Shown here in pieces: positions 44,778-56,243 of a stretch of DNA of 64,000 nt. Location: assembly GCA_029378245.1 (NCBI GenBank), contig JARKIF010000002.1, positions 558,001 through 622,000 of the forward strand, written 5' to 3'. The stretch is from Roridomyces roridus (Eukaryota > Basidiomycota > Agaricomycetes > Agaricales > Mycenaceae). Every line of letters starts with the position of its first letter. Position 1 is the first letter of the stretch. A program made the translations under genes and the position numbers. The notes under the pieces were generated by a model, which saw nothing but the letters and a program-made list of their open reading frames with translations, was not told where the DNA came from and made no database searches.

Positions 44778-46961
44778 CGGCCAAGAGAAGGAGTAGTCGG
44801 AGAAGACGGCAAGTAGAAGGATGGTAAGGGGAACAACGGATCGAACGGACCTCGCATTTGAGGTTCTTTAATGTTTGACAGTCCAATACGTGACTGCCGG
44901 AAACAAATGGAGTAGGGTTGGACACCGCATTAACAGCAGCACACAAGATGTGTGGATACCGTGGTCCAAATAAAGTTTTAGGGAATCGGGGCACTCGTTC
45001 GGAAGAAACGGCGAATGGAGATGGCTGTCTAGGTGAGGATTCATTCCGATCCAGGAAAGCTAAGTTCCTTCGCCCAGACGTTTGTGTACGCGGTGTCAGA
45101 TGTCTGCCTTCTGATAATCGGTGCTGCTTGTGGCATAGTGCGCCGCAAAAGACGGGGCTTGCCAGAAGAACCCGTGGACAGAATCAGGCGATCCCCCTGA
45201 TTAGTCGACCACGGAGACTCTTCGCGCATGCTACACTTGTCAAAAAAAATCGAGATCGCATGGTAACGACTTGCAAGAATAGGCCGAATTGATTAAGGCG
45301 AACCCAGGAATCTGACGTGCCGGGCGGGAGACTGGGAAACCTAGAAAGTTACGGAACCGCCATGGGGTCAAGGCATATAGTTGAAGGTTGAATGGGGGAT
45401 CCCTACAAGATTCAATGCCGTAGGTTGGCCAGTCTGAATCTCTGAGGCGGATGTTACGGGTCCTCGTACCCAGGCAACGTACACAGTTCCCGGTGTTTGA
45501 CAGGCAGGGTTCACCGTCGTACAGGACATATCGCGATTCGCCTAATTCCATAAGTCAGACCACCTATCAGAGGGCGATACCAATACCTCGACAGAAGGAA
45601 CGCTGATTGAGATGACATCGGCTCATTTCAAACATAAAGGAGCAAACGTCGGTAGGACATAGGGATTAGCGTGCGGCGGGTGTGAAGGGCGGCGGGGACT
45701 GTGAATTCAAACACGGGAGTTGGAGCGAGTGAAACAAGTACACTCACAGTAAGATGGTCAGTCCAAAAATGGCTCATGGTGGCTTGATTCAACAGTGGAA
45801 TCACGAACTGATGTGTATACTGCTATTGATCTCTCCCTCCTTTTCGACAGCCACATCTTTGTTGGCTGAATTAAATACTTACCCTGACGTGGACGTGTCG
45901 CCTTTGCTTTCCTCGCACAACCACCCACTGTCTCTTACAGCACCGCGAGGCCGAGGCGGAAACAAGTCCCGGACTCCCGCAAATCTGACCTCCAAAAGTG
46001 TCCGCTAATTTCGGTCGGTTAACTCAAAACCGTTATGGAAACAAGACTCCGACTGAATGGTACGGCCTCTGTGGGTGCAAGGCACGCGACACTCGAAACT
46101 ACGCACTTAAGATCGTACAAGCGTTTGACTTGCCTTACTCTTGTCTGACCTACGCGTGCTCCGGCGGCAAACGGCGAGCAACGCTACCCTGCATCCAGCC
46201 TATTTTGCGCGCACAGCTACGCTACTAATTACAAGGGTCCTTCAATTTGGGCTCAACCCTGCGCGTCTATGTGCTCCACGAGGCCTCCATCCGTTCGTGT
46301 CGCCGATCAACACCTATATCCATTCTCGACGAATACTTCTTCGCCACAAAGTCACACTCCCGTGGCTGCATACCAACTGCCCATCGACTGGGCCACATCT
46401 TTAGCCCGCAAATCAATTTATCGAGCACACCATTATGAAGTTATCCCTGGACCAAGACGGAGACGATTATCATACGCCTACGCGAGATAAAAAGTTCTTT
46501 CCTTCAAGACTTTAACCTTTTCAGGGCACGCCTCCGCACCGCCCCTTGCGTCATTGACGCCCTCACGCACTGCACCTAGGCACACCTAGGCACACTGGCC
46601 AAAGTGCGACTAGGCCGGACCCGGAGGCGAGTGCCTACATGTTACGCTTTCCGCTCACACGAGGATCTACAAACAACTCCTGGCGCAATCTGCTGCAAGT
46701 CGTTCGAGTGCTATGGAAACATTCACCACCCGTTCTTCGGATCCAGACACCTTAAAGGTCGTTTTTGTCGCTACATATCTTACATCCGACGTGCTGGGTA
46801 AAATAAATAAGCGGTATAGTATGTACTACGTGTAAGATGAAGCTGCTCTGGTCTCCGCTATCTATGTGCAAATGCAGCTGGCTCTATAACGATAAGAGTT
46901 TGTAAGGTAGGTGCAAGTACATGGGTCGTCGTCGCGGTCATGACAGCCTTGGGCGTGGTCA
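44778..46961. other. Long intergenic region upstream of the WOPR gene
   Basis: No supported gene in 2.2 kb. Small ORFs (for example 45754-46008) show no domain. It may hold regulatory sequence for the WOPR gene, which is read away from it. Confidence 0.4.
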
Positions 46962-47873
46962 TCACTTCCTGTGGTGTTTCCGCCGTTTCCCGCCGCCGAT
47001 GACGGCACCAGACGACTTGACCAGTCGTTGCAGCTCTCCCGTCGACAGCATCTCACGGATCTGCGCCATGGAGCCCACAGGTCTGCCGCCGATGAGGAGT
47101 ATTGGGATCTCCGAGGACCCGGTGAGGCGGGATAGGATGGGCAGTAGCACCTCGCCGTCATCGCGCGTGTCGACCTCGAGGATCATGGGCGGGGGACGAA
47201 GGTTCATGTCTTCTAGTATGCCCTTCAGCTCGCGAGAGACAGCAGAGTGAAGCTATAAACAATCAAGACAGCTGATAAGCTTGTGGGATTCTTCAGCAAT
47301 CTAATAATGACGCGCCTTGCAGTAGAGCATGACAGGGTTTCTTGTCCAAACGTCCTCGACGACGAGCTCGACCTCCTCCATCGCGTGGGGGCTGCGCGTG
47401 TCGAAGTCCAGCACCAGCTCGGGATCTATTGGCAATGCCGGGTCCACTGATAGCGGGATCATATTTTGCGGCAGGCTGGCGATGAAGCTGGAGACGGCGG
47501 CCAGCTCTTGTGCTGGCGTGAGCGTGACGGGCTCCCGGCCCCCAAACGAGTGCTTGGTCTGTTTCTTCTTCGCCTGTGCCAGGCGCGCTTGGCGCATGGG
47601 CTCCAGGCCGAGCACAATCTGCTCCGGCGTTGTCGGCTTTTGTTGCAGGACGAACGCGGGAGAGATGGCGAAGGAGAACTGGCTGCAGAAGATGTAGGTG
47701 GAGAGTGAGATGAGGGCGAGGAGGGCGAGGATAGTCATCCGATTCCTGTGTCGCTTGGGATGGAGCGAAGCCATGACGGCCAAGGGAAGCGAGAAAGACT
47801 CGGAAGGCATCGCTCGGTGGGAAGGGGCGTCTGAACGGAGAGGGGTGCGGCTAGATGTGCGGGGAAGGGCCAT
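46962..47873 (-). CDS. Single-pass membrane protein with glutaredoxin fold, catalytic Cys lost
   Basis: Two exons (47316-47873, 46962-47252) give 282 residues. A hydrophobic segment at about residues 45-70 (ILALLALISLSTYIFCSQF) suggests a signal anchor, as in the secretory-pathway glutaredoxins Grx6/Grx7. The C-terminal third has glutaredoxin features: PVMLYCKLHSAVS where the active site is expected, IPILLIGGRPVGS in place of the TVP/cis-Pro loop, and IREMLSTGELQRLV. The nucleophilic Cys position appears to be Ser. The intron has a GC donor (GCGCGT). The basic end (GGGKRRKHHRK) is unusual. Redox activity is doubtful. Confidence 0.7.
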
Positions 47874-48948
47874 TGAACGAACGTGGGGATATTATGTGGG
47901 CGATAGAAAAATGAGTGTCGGTGGACAATGGCAGGAGGATTTTGTCCCAAAACGGATTGACGTGAAACGGAAAACAAACAAATCATCTTTCTTGTTTCGA
48001 CCCGTCGTGTTTCTCATGCAAGCTTTCTTTCGCCGTCGTCGTCCTCGCCGTCGTCTTCGCAGTCATCGACAGGCCCTGGGCTCAGCGCTCAGTATCAATG
48101 GCCAAAACCCGCGGGTTTGTTCATATGAACCTCAGCATCCGTCCGAGGACAGATAGCATTCCACTACTACTAGCTTGCGCCCGCCGTCTTCTATCAGGGG
48201 AGGCCGTCTTTCATTTTACCAGGGATCGAAGTATCCGCGCGGCGGCGGATAGCGCTCCACAATTTCCAACACAAGCTGTGACATTCAACTCAAGGATTTG
48301 AAATAATACTGCATGGCGACCACATCTTATGAGTCTTATCGACTATCTACTTGAAGTCTTCCCTGCAACCCATCCATTGCCATCCATCCCCCTTCACCGT
48401 ATCCAACACACACGATGGTCGGGCCTCAGAAACTAGAAGATCACTATCTCGGCTCAAAAACGCCGTATGGGTTTGCCTATCCGCCCCCGAAACCCGCCAT
48501 GTCTTGGCAAGACGGCGTTCACCACCCGCGGTGAGAGCAAGTCAATAAACGCTGCCGTCCTGCTACTTCTCCACGGGCGGCCCGTTTCTCGGTTGCAAGG
48601 GGCGGGCCAAGGCGCTGCTAGACGCCCTTCCCAATCATTCATGCAATACGCCCGCAGCCTTGACGACGGAGTCTCATTACGGCCCATGGCGAGGTATTAA
48701 TGCGCCCTCAAGCTCTAGCCTGGGTCTTATCGTCGAGCAACGTTCATTGGACTGCTCCCGATGCGCTCCCGCTATTGACTTACGGCCCGACCTATCAACT
48801 TTTCATGCATGGATTTTTGTTTGTGGAGCTTCCATGTGATGGATGACTGGATTCCGAGTCATCCGGAGACACACCTTGTGGATGAAATATTGGCGGTGTA
48901 GGGCAGTGGGAAGAAGTCACTCGCTTTTACTGTAGACTAACCGCCATA
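47874..48948. other. Intergenic, no gene seen
   Basis: No supported gene. Arg-rich ORFs near 48010-48160 come from a GTCGTC-rich tract. Confidence 0.4.
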
Positions 48949-50618
48949 TCATACCGCCGCGAACCCAATCCGCTGTCCTCCCACATCCCAAACGCTAAAA
49001 CGAACAAATCAAAAACAAAGAACAAACACCTCGAGCCGACAACGTACCTGTAATAGTGCTTCAACAAGCTGCAAACAATCCATCAGCAAAAGGCTCGCGA
49101 CAATTGAACTCTACTCACCTCCCCCCAACCAGACTAAGCCCATCAAACGCATTAATGAGTGTCTGGCACGTCTTGGGATCAGTCCGCAAACGGTCCCACG
49201 CTAAGCTCGATGCTCGGAATCGTCAGTTCGAAGGGAGAGCCGTCTTGAGCCGTGAATTGGATGGCGATCACAGCAGGGAGCTTAGGGATACGGTCGCAGG
49301 CAATGCCGTAGGTGCCTGGTTCCGATGCGTGCGGGAGGATATCCGGGGAGATGAGTGCGTATATGGATTCCTGCTGGTTCATAATTAAATGAACGGTGCG
49401 TATATAAAATGAAGGAGGATTCGTACGGTTACGTCTGTGGGGAAGAGGACGTTGCTGGTTCCGCTGTCAAAGATGATTTCTGTCGTGGTGTTCAAAAGCG
49501 AGTTGGTTTTCCCGTTGACGGAAAGTGTGGGTGAGATGAGCCTTCATGAGCTGGTGAGCTTTCCCCTTGATATGGGGAATGTACGAATAAACTGACGACC
49601 AAAAATCGTTGACACCTGGGGCCGGCAGAGAGGCATACGTGAGAGGCCCTGGGGAATGTATTCAATTAGGGGCAGAAGCGGTGTTGAAGAACCCAGTTAC
49701 CGTTGAATTTGCTGTGATCGATCCCACCAACAGTCATCTCGGCATGACCGACTGCTTTCGGGCGTCAAATGGAGACTGAAAAGAGCTGTGGAGGTGATCA
49801 GCTGCGAAGACTGTGAATGCGCGGATACTAACACGGAAGCCCTTGGTGGATCAGGTCGCCGAAAAAGCTTTCAACCAGAGGACTGAGTCCTATAAGACGT
49901 CAGAAAATCCAGTTACATGGAAACCAATATATATTCTAACCTTGGATGCCGCTGAACGGATCCGGGGCGAACGGGGCAGTCTGATTTGTGACGAGGAAAA
50001 CCTCGGTTCCCACCACGGTCAAGCCTCCGATTGAGACGGTTTCCGTGGCATTTCGAAGTGTGAGTCTTCCCGCGAGTCAGTTCGAACACCACTCATTTTA
50101 CGGAAGAGCTCACTGCCAGTTGTCTCCGACGACGGGGTCTACACCGGCACCTGGTATTCATCTGAACATCAGTACAACAACGGGTAGGCTCGCAACGAAC
50201 CAGTCGAAAAGGTGAGAGTCTGCTCATGTCCTCCATCGACGAACGTCGAGCTCTTGGTGGGATCAAACTGAACCTGATTGCTGCACGGTGCTCCACACAG
50301 CGTCGAGGCGAACTCCAAAGTGGCACTCCCAGTGTCGAAGACCATGGAAACAGTCTGAGGCGGCGTGCCCACTGAGATGTTTCCGAACCATCTTCGAGAC
50401 CGTGAGTCAATGCCAATGCTTAGAATTGGAAGATTTGCTTACTGCAGATCCGTGCCCATGAAATAATCGGCCAAGGGTATGTTCGCTGGGCTCAGTGCCC
50501 TGCGCTTGAGGGCCGTGGCACCCGGAGCGACGCGAGATTGCAGCTGGATTGTTTGAGGCGTGGCTTGCGCGGACACCCACGCCGGGAGGAGCAGACACAG
50601 GCTGAAGAGGCGGAGCAT
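48949..50618 (-). pseudogene. Aspartic protease copy AP3 with two frameshifts
   Basis: Third A1 protease. Exons on the minus strand: 50443-50618, 50201-50391, 50114-50150, 49941-50065, 49833-49889, 49701-49785, 49597-49648, 49427-49541, 49119-49370, 49048-49068, 48949-48994. Signal peptide, FDTGSATLEF and FDSGTSNVLF are present. Two exons are one base longer than in AP1/AP2: near 49755 (extra A after CCCGAA) and at 49179-49181 (extra T forming TGA after VGPFAD). It has one intron more than AP1/AP2, between DLQ and WFGN. A TATA box sits at 50654-50661. More diverged than AP1 is from AP2; likely a pseudogene. Confidence 0.8.
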
Positions 50619-51457
50619 CTTGAGGTGGTCGTTGGATCATGGTTGGGCGCGCCTTTTTATAATAAAAGTCCTGCCGACCGATCAACGACCGATGCTGCCA
50701 GTGTTGAATGATTATTCCGATTCTATTCAATCCTTGGACTGTTGGTATGTAGCGCCGGCGATTCAAGCGGCAGAAACATGACAAACATGGAGACGAGCCC
50801 GGGGAGGCCATCTTGGGCGCCTGACTTTGAATGCAGCCTGAGAGACTGCGGGGGAGACGGGTTGGACAGGGCGGAGGTCCGCTCGGTAACCACAGGGATG
50901 AGGAGGATACCATTCATTGCACTGATGTTTTATAGCTCGGGGTATCGAGGCCAAAACGGCTAGCAGCTTTCCCAGACTCAGATGGTGGTTGAGGAGGGAG
51001 AGGAAATGGTCCCGAAGCCTAACAGCTCAAAACAACCGCTCGCGTCCAGATTTGAAGGCAATTTTAATCGTTCCTTACAGAAAATGCCCTGGACTTGGAG
51101 AATGTCAAATTATTCAAGTCCGATGTACGTCAGCGGTTTATACTGGGACACTGAGCGCAGTGACATCCGAAGGGGAACTGGTTTATCTGTTAACGTTTGT
51201 GGCTATGCCACGGTCCACCGAACACGCGTTCTACCGCCTGATCGAGATCGAGTAGTTGTGGTGGCGAGACCAGTCCAATTGACAGAATTGGTTAGCGCGT
51301 TTTTGCAGGCTGCACCGGCTTACAGTCTCCATATACGGTAGCTATAGTATATTTGCTTACGGGGAAACCGGCGTTCCCCCCATCGCGAGTCTCATCCATA
51401 GACTGAATTATACGAGTACAGTAGGTATATGTAGTAAATTCTAATTACTTCTCTCCA
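50619..51457. other. Intergenic, no gene seen
   Basis: Contains the AP3 promoter (TTTTTATA at 50654-50661, minus-strand TATA box). No further gene or repeat recognised. Confidence 0.45.
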
Positions 51458-54400
51458 TCACAAAGTGTCCAAAAGCTGCCCCCACTGAAACTCCTGCCCC
51501 GTCTGCCAATCGAGCTCCCCATGGCCAGCGCCGGCACCCGCAGCAGGAACACCAGAATTCGGCGGATACGTGAAAAAGAAACCGGCATCTTGGAACGGCA
51601 TGCTCTGTGGCAGCTGCGGGACTGACAACATCTCTTCGTACAATGGCAGTTGCCCCGAGAAATACTCGATAAACGCTGGGTCGTACCCGCTCACGCTCCG
51701 AGGAGGCGGATTTCGAGGGAGTTCCAACTGAATCGATTTTCTGTTGTTGTTTTTGAAGGTGCTCTCCTCCAGGAGTGATGGCAGTGGTGTAGGCGGCGTG
51801 TAAAGGCCCGGGGAGTCGGTTGTTTGTGTTTGCGAACTGGAAGCCGGACTGGACCGCCCCTCCAACCCACGCTCAAGCACCTTGTTAGCGACAATGCGAG
51901 TGTACCCAGCGAATATATTCATCATATCTTCGTCTTCGGCCTTTATTGCCATCGGCGTCGGTGGCGGGGGCGTCAACTTGTGGCCGGTCTTTTCAATGTA
52001 GGCTGCAATAGCCTTTTCCCGGAGTCGCTGGAGGATTGCCTAAATCATTATGATGCGAGTTGAGTTTTCGCATCAAGTTGAAAGTGCTTTGACGCACCAG
52101 ACCACCACGCGCACGCCCGGAAGAAACGGCTCCTTTCTCAATGAGATCGACGGCTGCGAGGAACTCGACCATTGCCTGAGGCGCGACTGGGGAGCACGGA
52201 TATCTCGCAGCTACATTCCCGAGGACCACCTAAGTGTGTTCCGATCAGTATCGACGCCAGGAATCCGGGGTGAGAAACGCACTCCGGCACTGAATACTTT
52301 TTCACAATATTAGCTGACTGGAACGGATGGATGATTGAAACCGATGTAAACTCACAACTCTTCCAGACACCCCACCTTGAAAGCCAATTAGAAACGCTAA
52401 CCAATTTTGGCTCTCAGCGTACTCACCATCGTGTGAACAAGGCCGGATGCGTACTGAAATTTTTGATGTTGCTCTTGATAATCTCCGACGCGCTCCGATA
52501 CCCAGCAAGAAATGATGTAGCATACGAACTCTCCAGTGGGTTGACCGGTTTTTCTTGAATCGCCTCGAGGAGTGATCCCGTGTGGATGTACATCACCACT
52601 GGGCGCGGTCAGAATCAATTGAATGAAAATGATATATAGCCGCGTACTGATATTCGTCAGATGCGGAAAGATGTGCTGCTGGATCCACGTTTGGGGGACA
52701 CCGTCGTCTGGGGAGGCGACAAAAGAGTCGAACGGAGCCCTCATGATGTAACGCCGGAGCATGGAGTCCAGCTGCAAGACAGTCTCGTAGGATGGCTTGG
52801 AAACGGTCAGGAAGGATTCCATGATTGGGACGATGACCTGAGAGAAATAAATAAGTCACACACGAAACGCAACAGACGGGTGGTTTGCATACCTCTTTGG
52901 TCCACTCCCATCGAGCCTGACGATCTAAAGGAATGAACCGTCAGAAAAAAATGAATGGATTTGCCAAGGTGCTCTCACATCCAGGAAAAAACTTGACGAA
53001 TGGCTCGTTGCCCAAATCTTCATCCGGTGGAAACGGACAACTGACATTCGACAGGAACGTCCCAGTGGGGCGGCCAACAGAGAGGCCCTAGAACAAACAG
53101 AAAGCAAGTAAACTCCGACGTCGACCGGAAGAGACAAAAAAAAAACATGTGGGCACGTACATAAACGGTTTCAATGGTGTATATCTCCCAGAACAGCGCC
53201 TAGGGAATTGATTGAATTAGGCGATGCAGGTATGGAGAGCACGTACTCGGCATCTACTCGCCTCTCGTGAGGGCAATTTTGAACCGAAACTTGCGCGATC
53301 TAAACTCAACATGAGCGCGTATTCTTGCGAGAGGAAATATCGACGGACGCATTCCTAGCTGTTTTTCGGTCAATGAACTGGATTTATTGAAGAGTAAAAA
53401 TTTACCAACCGATTGTGCTATACTCGAAGCGAGAGAGATCGTCGACCACGCGCCGTCCATGGTGAACCTCCGACCTCCATGCGCGTAATAGAGCGTAAGC
53501 AGGAACAGCGCACGAACCGTCACCACAGTTTGGTGCTCAAACAACGAGTTGACGGACAATGCCGCGCAGCCAAGATCAAAATAATGGTCCGCCTCCAAGC
53601 TGTACGGCTCCAAATCGAGATCCACTAGAGTGCCAAGGGCACAGATGAAATAGAGGACGGCCATCTTGTGCAAACAAATGGTGGATGGGTTGTCTACATC
53701 CACCCAGTCGTGCTGGTAAATGGATGTTAGCAGTTCGGCGGCTTCGTCTTGCTCGATGGGTATTCCGGTCCAGCAGCCGTTGCGGTAAAAAGTGGAGCAT
53801 AAGCCCCAGGCACGTTCTTCCGAGGGCAGGTGCGCAAAAAGGCGTTCGAGGGCTTGTTCAGGATCCCAGTTTGGTGTTCGGCCGGATGCGAAGGGGAAGG
53901 AAGAGGTCATAAATGCGAAAGAAGCGCGTTCGTGTGCAGAGCTGGAACTTGCTGATGCCCCTTCGATCTGCCCAGAGAGTCAACCAGAGCTATAAAATGA
54001 TGATGTGGGACGCGTATTACGGAAAGTAGAGCCTGAATAAAACAATTTCAACGGAGAGAATTGTGAAGGGAACGTTGTGAAATACCTCAGTGCCCGCAGT
54101 AGGACCAAAGTACACGGCCTCGCCTGTCTCATTTATGCTGAACGAACCGAGAACCTCTGCAACCTGGGCTGGAGTAGATGGCTCCGGATGGCGAGAGGGA
54201 GCTCGTAATATAGGATGGCGTTTATGTTCCTCGTCGTATGAATTCTCGAGCACTTGCTCTAGTTGTCGTATGCGTTCACCCATTTCGGCGATAGTGCCGG
54301 TCAATTCTGGGACATCGGACATCACAGAACTGTTGGCGATGAGATTCCAAGATTTGTGGGACGTGTAGAACAGTACCGTTTCCCCCTTCCAGAGGACTGT

Positions 54401-54681
54401 AATGTGCCTGCAATGATGCGTCGGATAGACAACAAAACGTCATAACTGTTGACACACCTTTTGGACAGATGGAGGAGCAGCCGCGGCGAACTAGACGGAG
54501 GGAGAAATAAGCCAACGCGTTGTTCGGAGAGAAAAATGGAACCCACTGCACGAAGCACAGGGCACATTTTTATCGCATCTCAGCTTGAGTCGTTGGCATT
54601 CCGCACAAGAGCTCTGTGGAGTATTTGAGCAAATTCAAAACTAGGAGGAGTGTCGGGCACCCTTCGTTTCGCGTGATCCAT
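51458..54681 (-). CDS. Zn2Cys6 fungal transcription factor
   Basis: Many-exon minus-strand gene. The first exons (54661-54681, 54547-54613, 54458-54490) give MDHAKRR, then CAECQRLKLRCDKNVPCASC and, after an intron, IRRGCSSICPKG: a full Zn2Cys6 cluster. A linker coiled coil follows (ELTGTIAEMGERIRQLEQVL). The middle (about 53250-53920) matches the fungal-specific transcription-factor domain (PEQALERLFAHL, LHKMAVLYFICALGTLVDL, YYAHGGRRF). The last exon (51458-51976) is Pro/Ser/Gln-rich and may activate transcription. A 12-nt exon seems needed near 54020-54040; the remaining exon borders were not all resolved. Target genes unknown. Confidence 0.8.
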
Positions 54682-55078
54682 GGTTTGTTTCGAGGATGGA
54701 TGCGAATGCTTTTAACCAACGCGGCCCCTGTACTGCGGATGAGAGACAGAGACGCGGCTAGCAGTGCAGAGGCGCGAATCGAAACGCGTCTTATCAACAG
54801 ATTTAGAAGAAGAGAGACGCACCGCCTCGGGTGACTCACCGTCGAGAACAAACGAAGGCGCTCGCCAAGGAGCAGAGATTTTCTGTGATCCGTGATGGGC
54901 GGCATCATACCTGGGGTCAGACTCCGAGGACTTGGCACCGACGACTCTCCACTCTCCACGATTTTGCTCTCTCTTTCAGGATAAGAAAAGGGACATTAAT
55001 GCGCAGTCATTTCATTCACACCGCGCGCAGTCGACGATTCGATACTACACAACCGCAGTTCGGGACCGCAGCACCCTC
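54682..55078. other. Intergenic between the regulator and the PhyH gene
   Basis: Short region between the start of the Zn2Cys6 gene and the stop of the next minus-strand gene. No gene seen. Confidence 0.45.
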
Positions 55079-56141
55079 TCACCCACTCTGAGAATACCCC
55101 ACCTCGCCCACAGAATTATAGAGCACCAACAACCGATCGAGCATCGCCTTCCCCCTTGCATCCAACCCCTCGTGGAACTCGTCCGTCTTCATCCAGCTCA
55201 GCCCGTGCTGCAGGACGTTGCGAGCACGGACTGACCCAGCGGCAATGTTGCCCATCGACGCGTGAAGCGTCGCACGCGGGGCTTTGCAGTCGTAGGCGGC
55301 ACAGTGGAGGATGTTGGAGTTGTAGAACACGGTGTCGCCCGCTGCAGACCAGTCAGTTCGAGGTAGGGCAGTAAGAAGACGGGCTTACGCTTCAGAGATA
55401 CTTGGATGGCACCAGGCATGTCTAGAGGGTCGTTGGGAGCCTCCATGCCTTCAGAATGAACGCGTTGCTCGGGCGTCCTGGTGACCTTGTGCGAGCCAGG
55501 TACGACGTAGAGGCACGAGTCGTCGTACAGGGCACTGAATGCACGGGTTACTGAGACAGAGAAAACGATGGAGGACTGTATTTACGTATTCCACTGGATC
55601 TGGAGAGAGATGAGCGGGTTTCAGGATATCAGAGAGCAACCTACACCGTGGGGTTTCCAAGCATCGAGAGCAGCCCGTTCCTCTGCATCCGTGGCCTCTC
55701 CTCTGATATCATCGCGGTGCCATCTGAGGGCGAAATTGTGCGCAACAGGGTTGATGAGAAGGTTGAAGAGCTCTACGCGCGTCGTTGGTACCGCAATCGC
55801 TTCCGAGTCCTACTCGACGTACCCATCTGAAGCTCAGTTTCCTGGCACCCCAGCAGAGTTTCGACAGCTCCTATGAGCGGCGTCGAGGTATACCACTGCG
55901 AGAAGGCAGGTTCGTGGAGATCCGGATGCATGACATGCTGGACACCCCAGGAGTCGGGATTCTCGTCGTTGAAGGGCGGGAATTGCTTGCCCACGGTGCG
56001 CCGATGGGACCACTTGCCCTCTCGAGTCTGAGCAATTACGCGCGCACAGGCATCTTGGAGGCGCGGGACGTCGTCTGGGGAGATGAGGCTGGGGATTATA
56101 ACGAATCCTTCTTGCTCAAAGGTAGCCTTGGGATCCGTCAT
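55079..56141 (-). CDS. Phytanoyl-CoA-dioxygenase-like (PhyH) oxygenase
   Basis: Fe(II)/2-oxoglutarate-dependent dioxygenase of the PhyH family. Exons on the minus strand: 55823-56141, 55645-55772, 55586-55599, 55389-55534, 55079-55341; together 289 residues in frame. The iron site is read from WHRDD (HxD) and the distal His in NSNILHCAAYD; GSHKVTR and the segment RATLHASMGN supply further pocket residues. Exon 3 is a 14-nt microexon. An in-frame ATG at 56210 would add 23 residues. It is divergent from the MCY1-like gene, with 102 bp (or 33 bp) between start codons, so a shared promoter is likely. Substrate not determined. Confidence 0.85.
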
Positions 56142-56243
56142 GAGAGCGGGAGACACGAGCTTGAAGCCGATGGTCGCATGCAGATCAGTCTCGACCGCCG
56201 GACGAGCCAACTGCGAAGAATGATGTGATGACGTCGCGGCTCG

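Noticed and set aside
48010..48160. Arg-rich ORF as a gene
   Set aside because: It arises from a GTC-rich low-complexity tract and has no other support.
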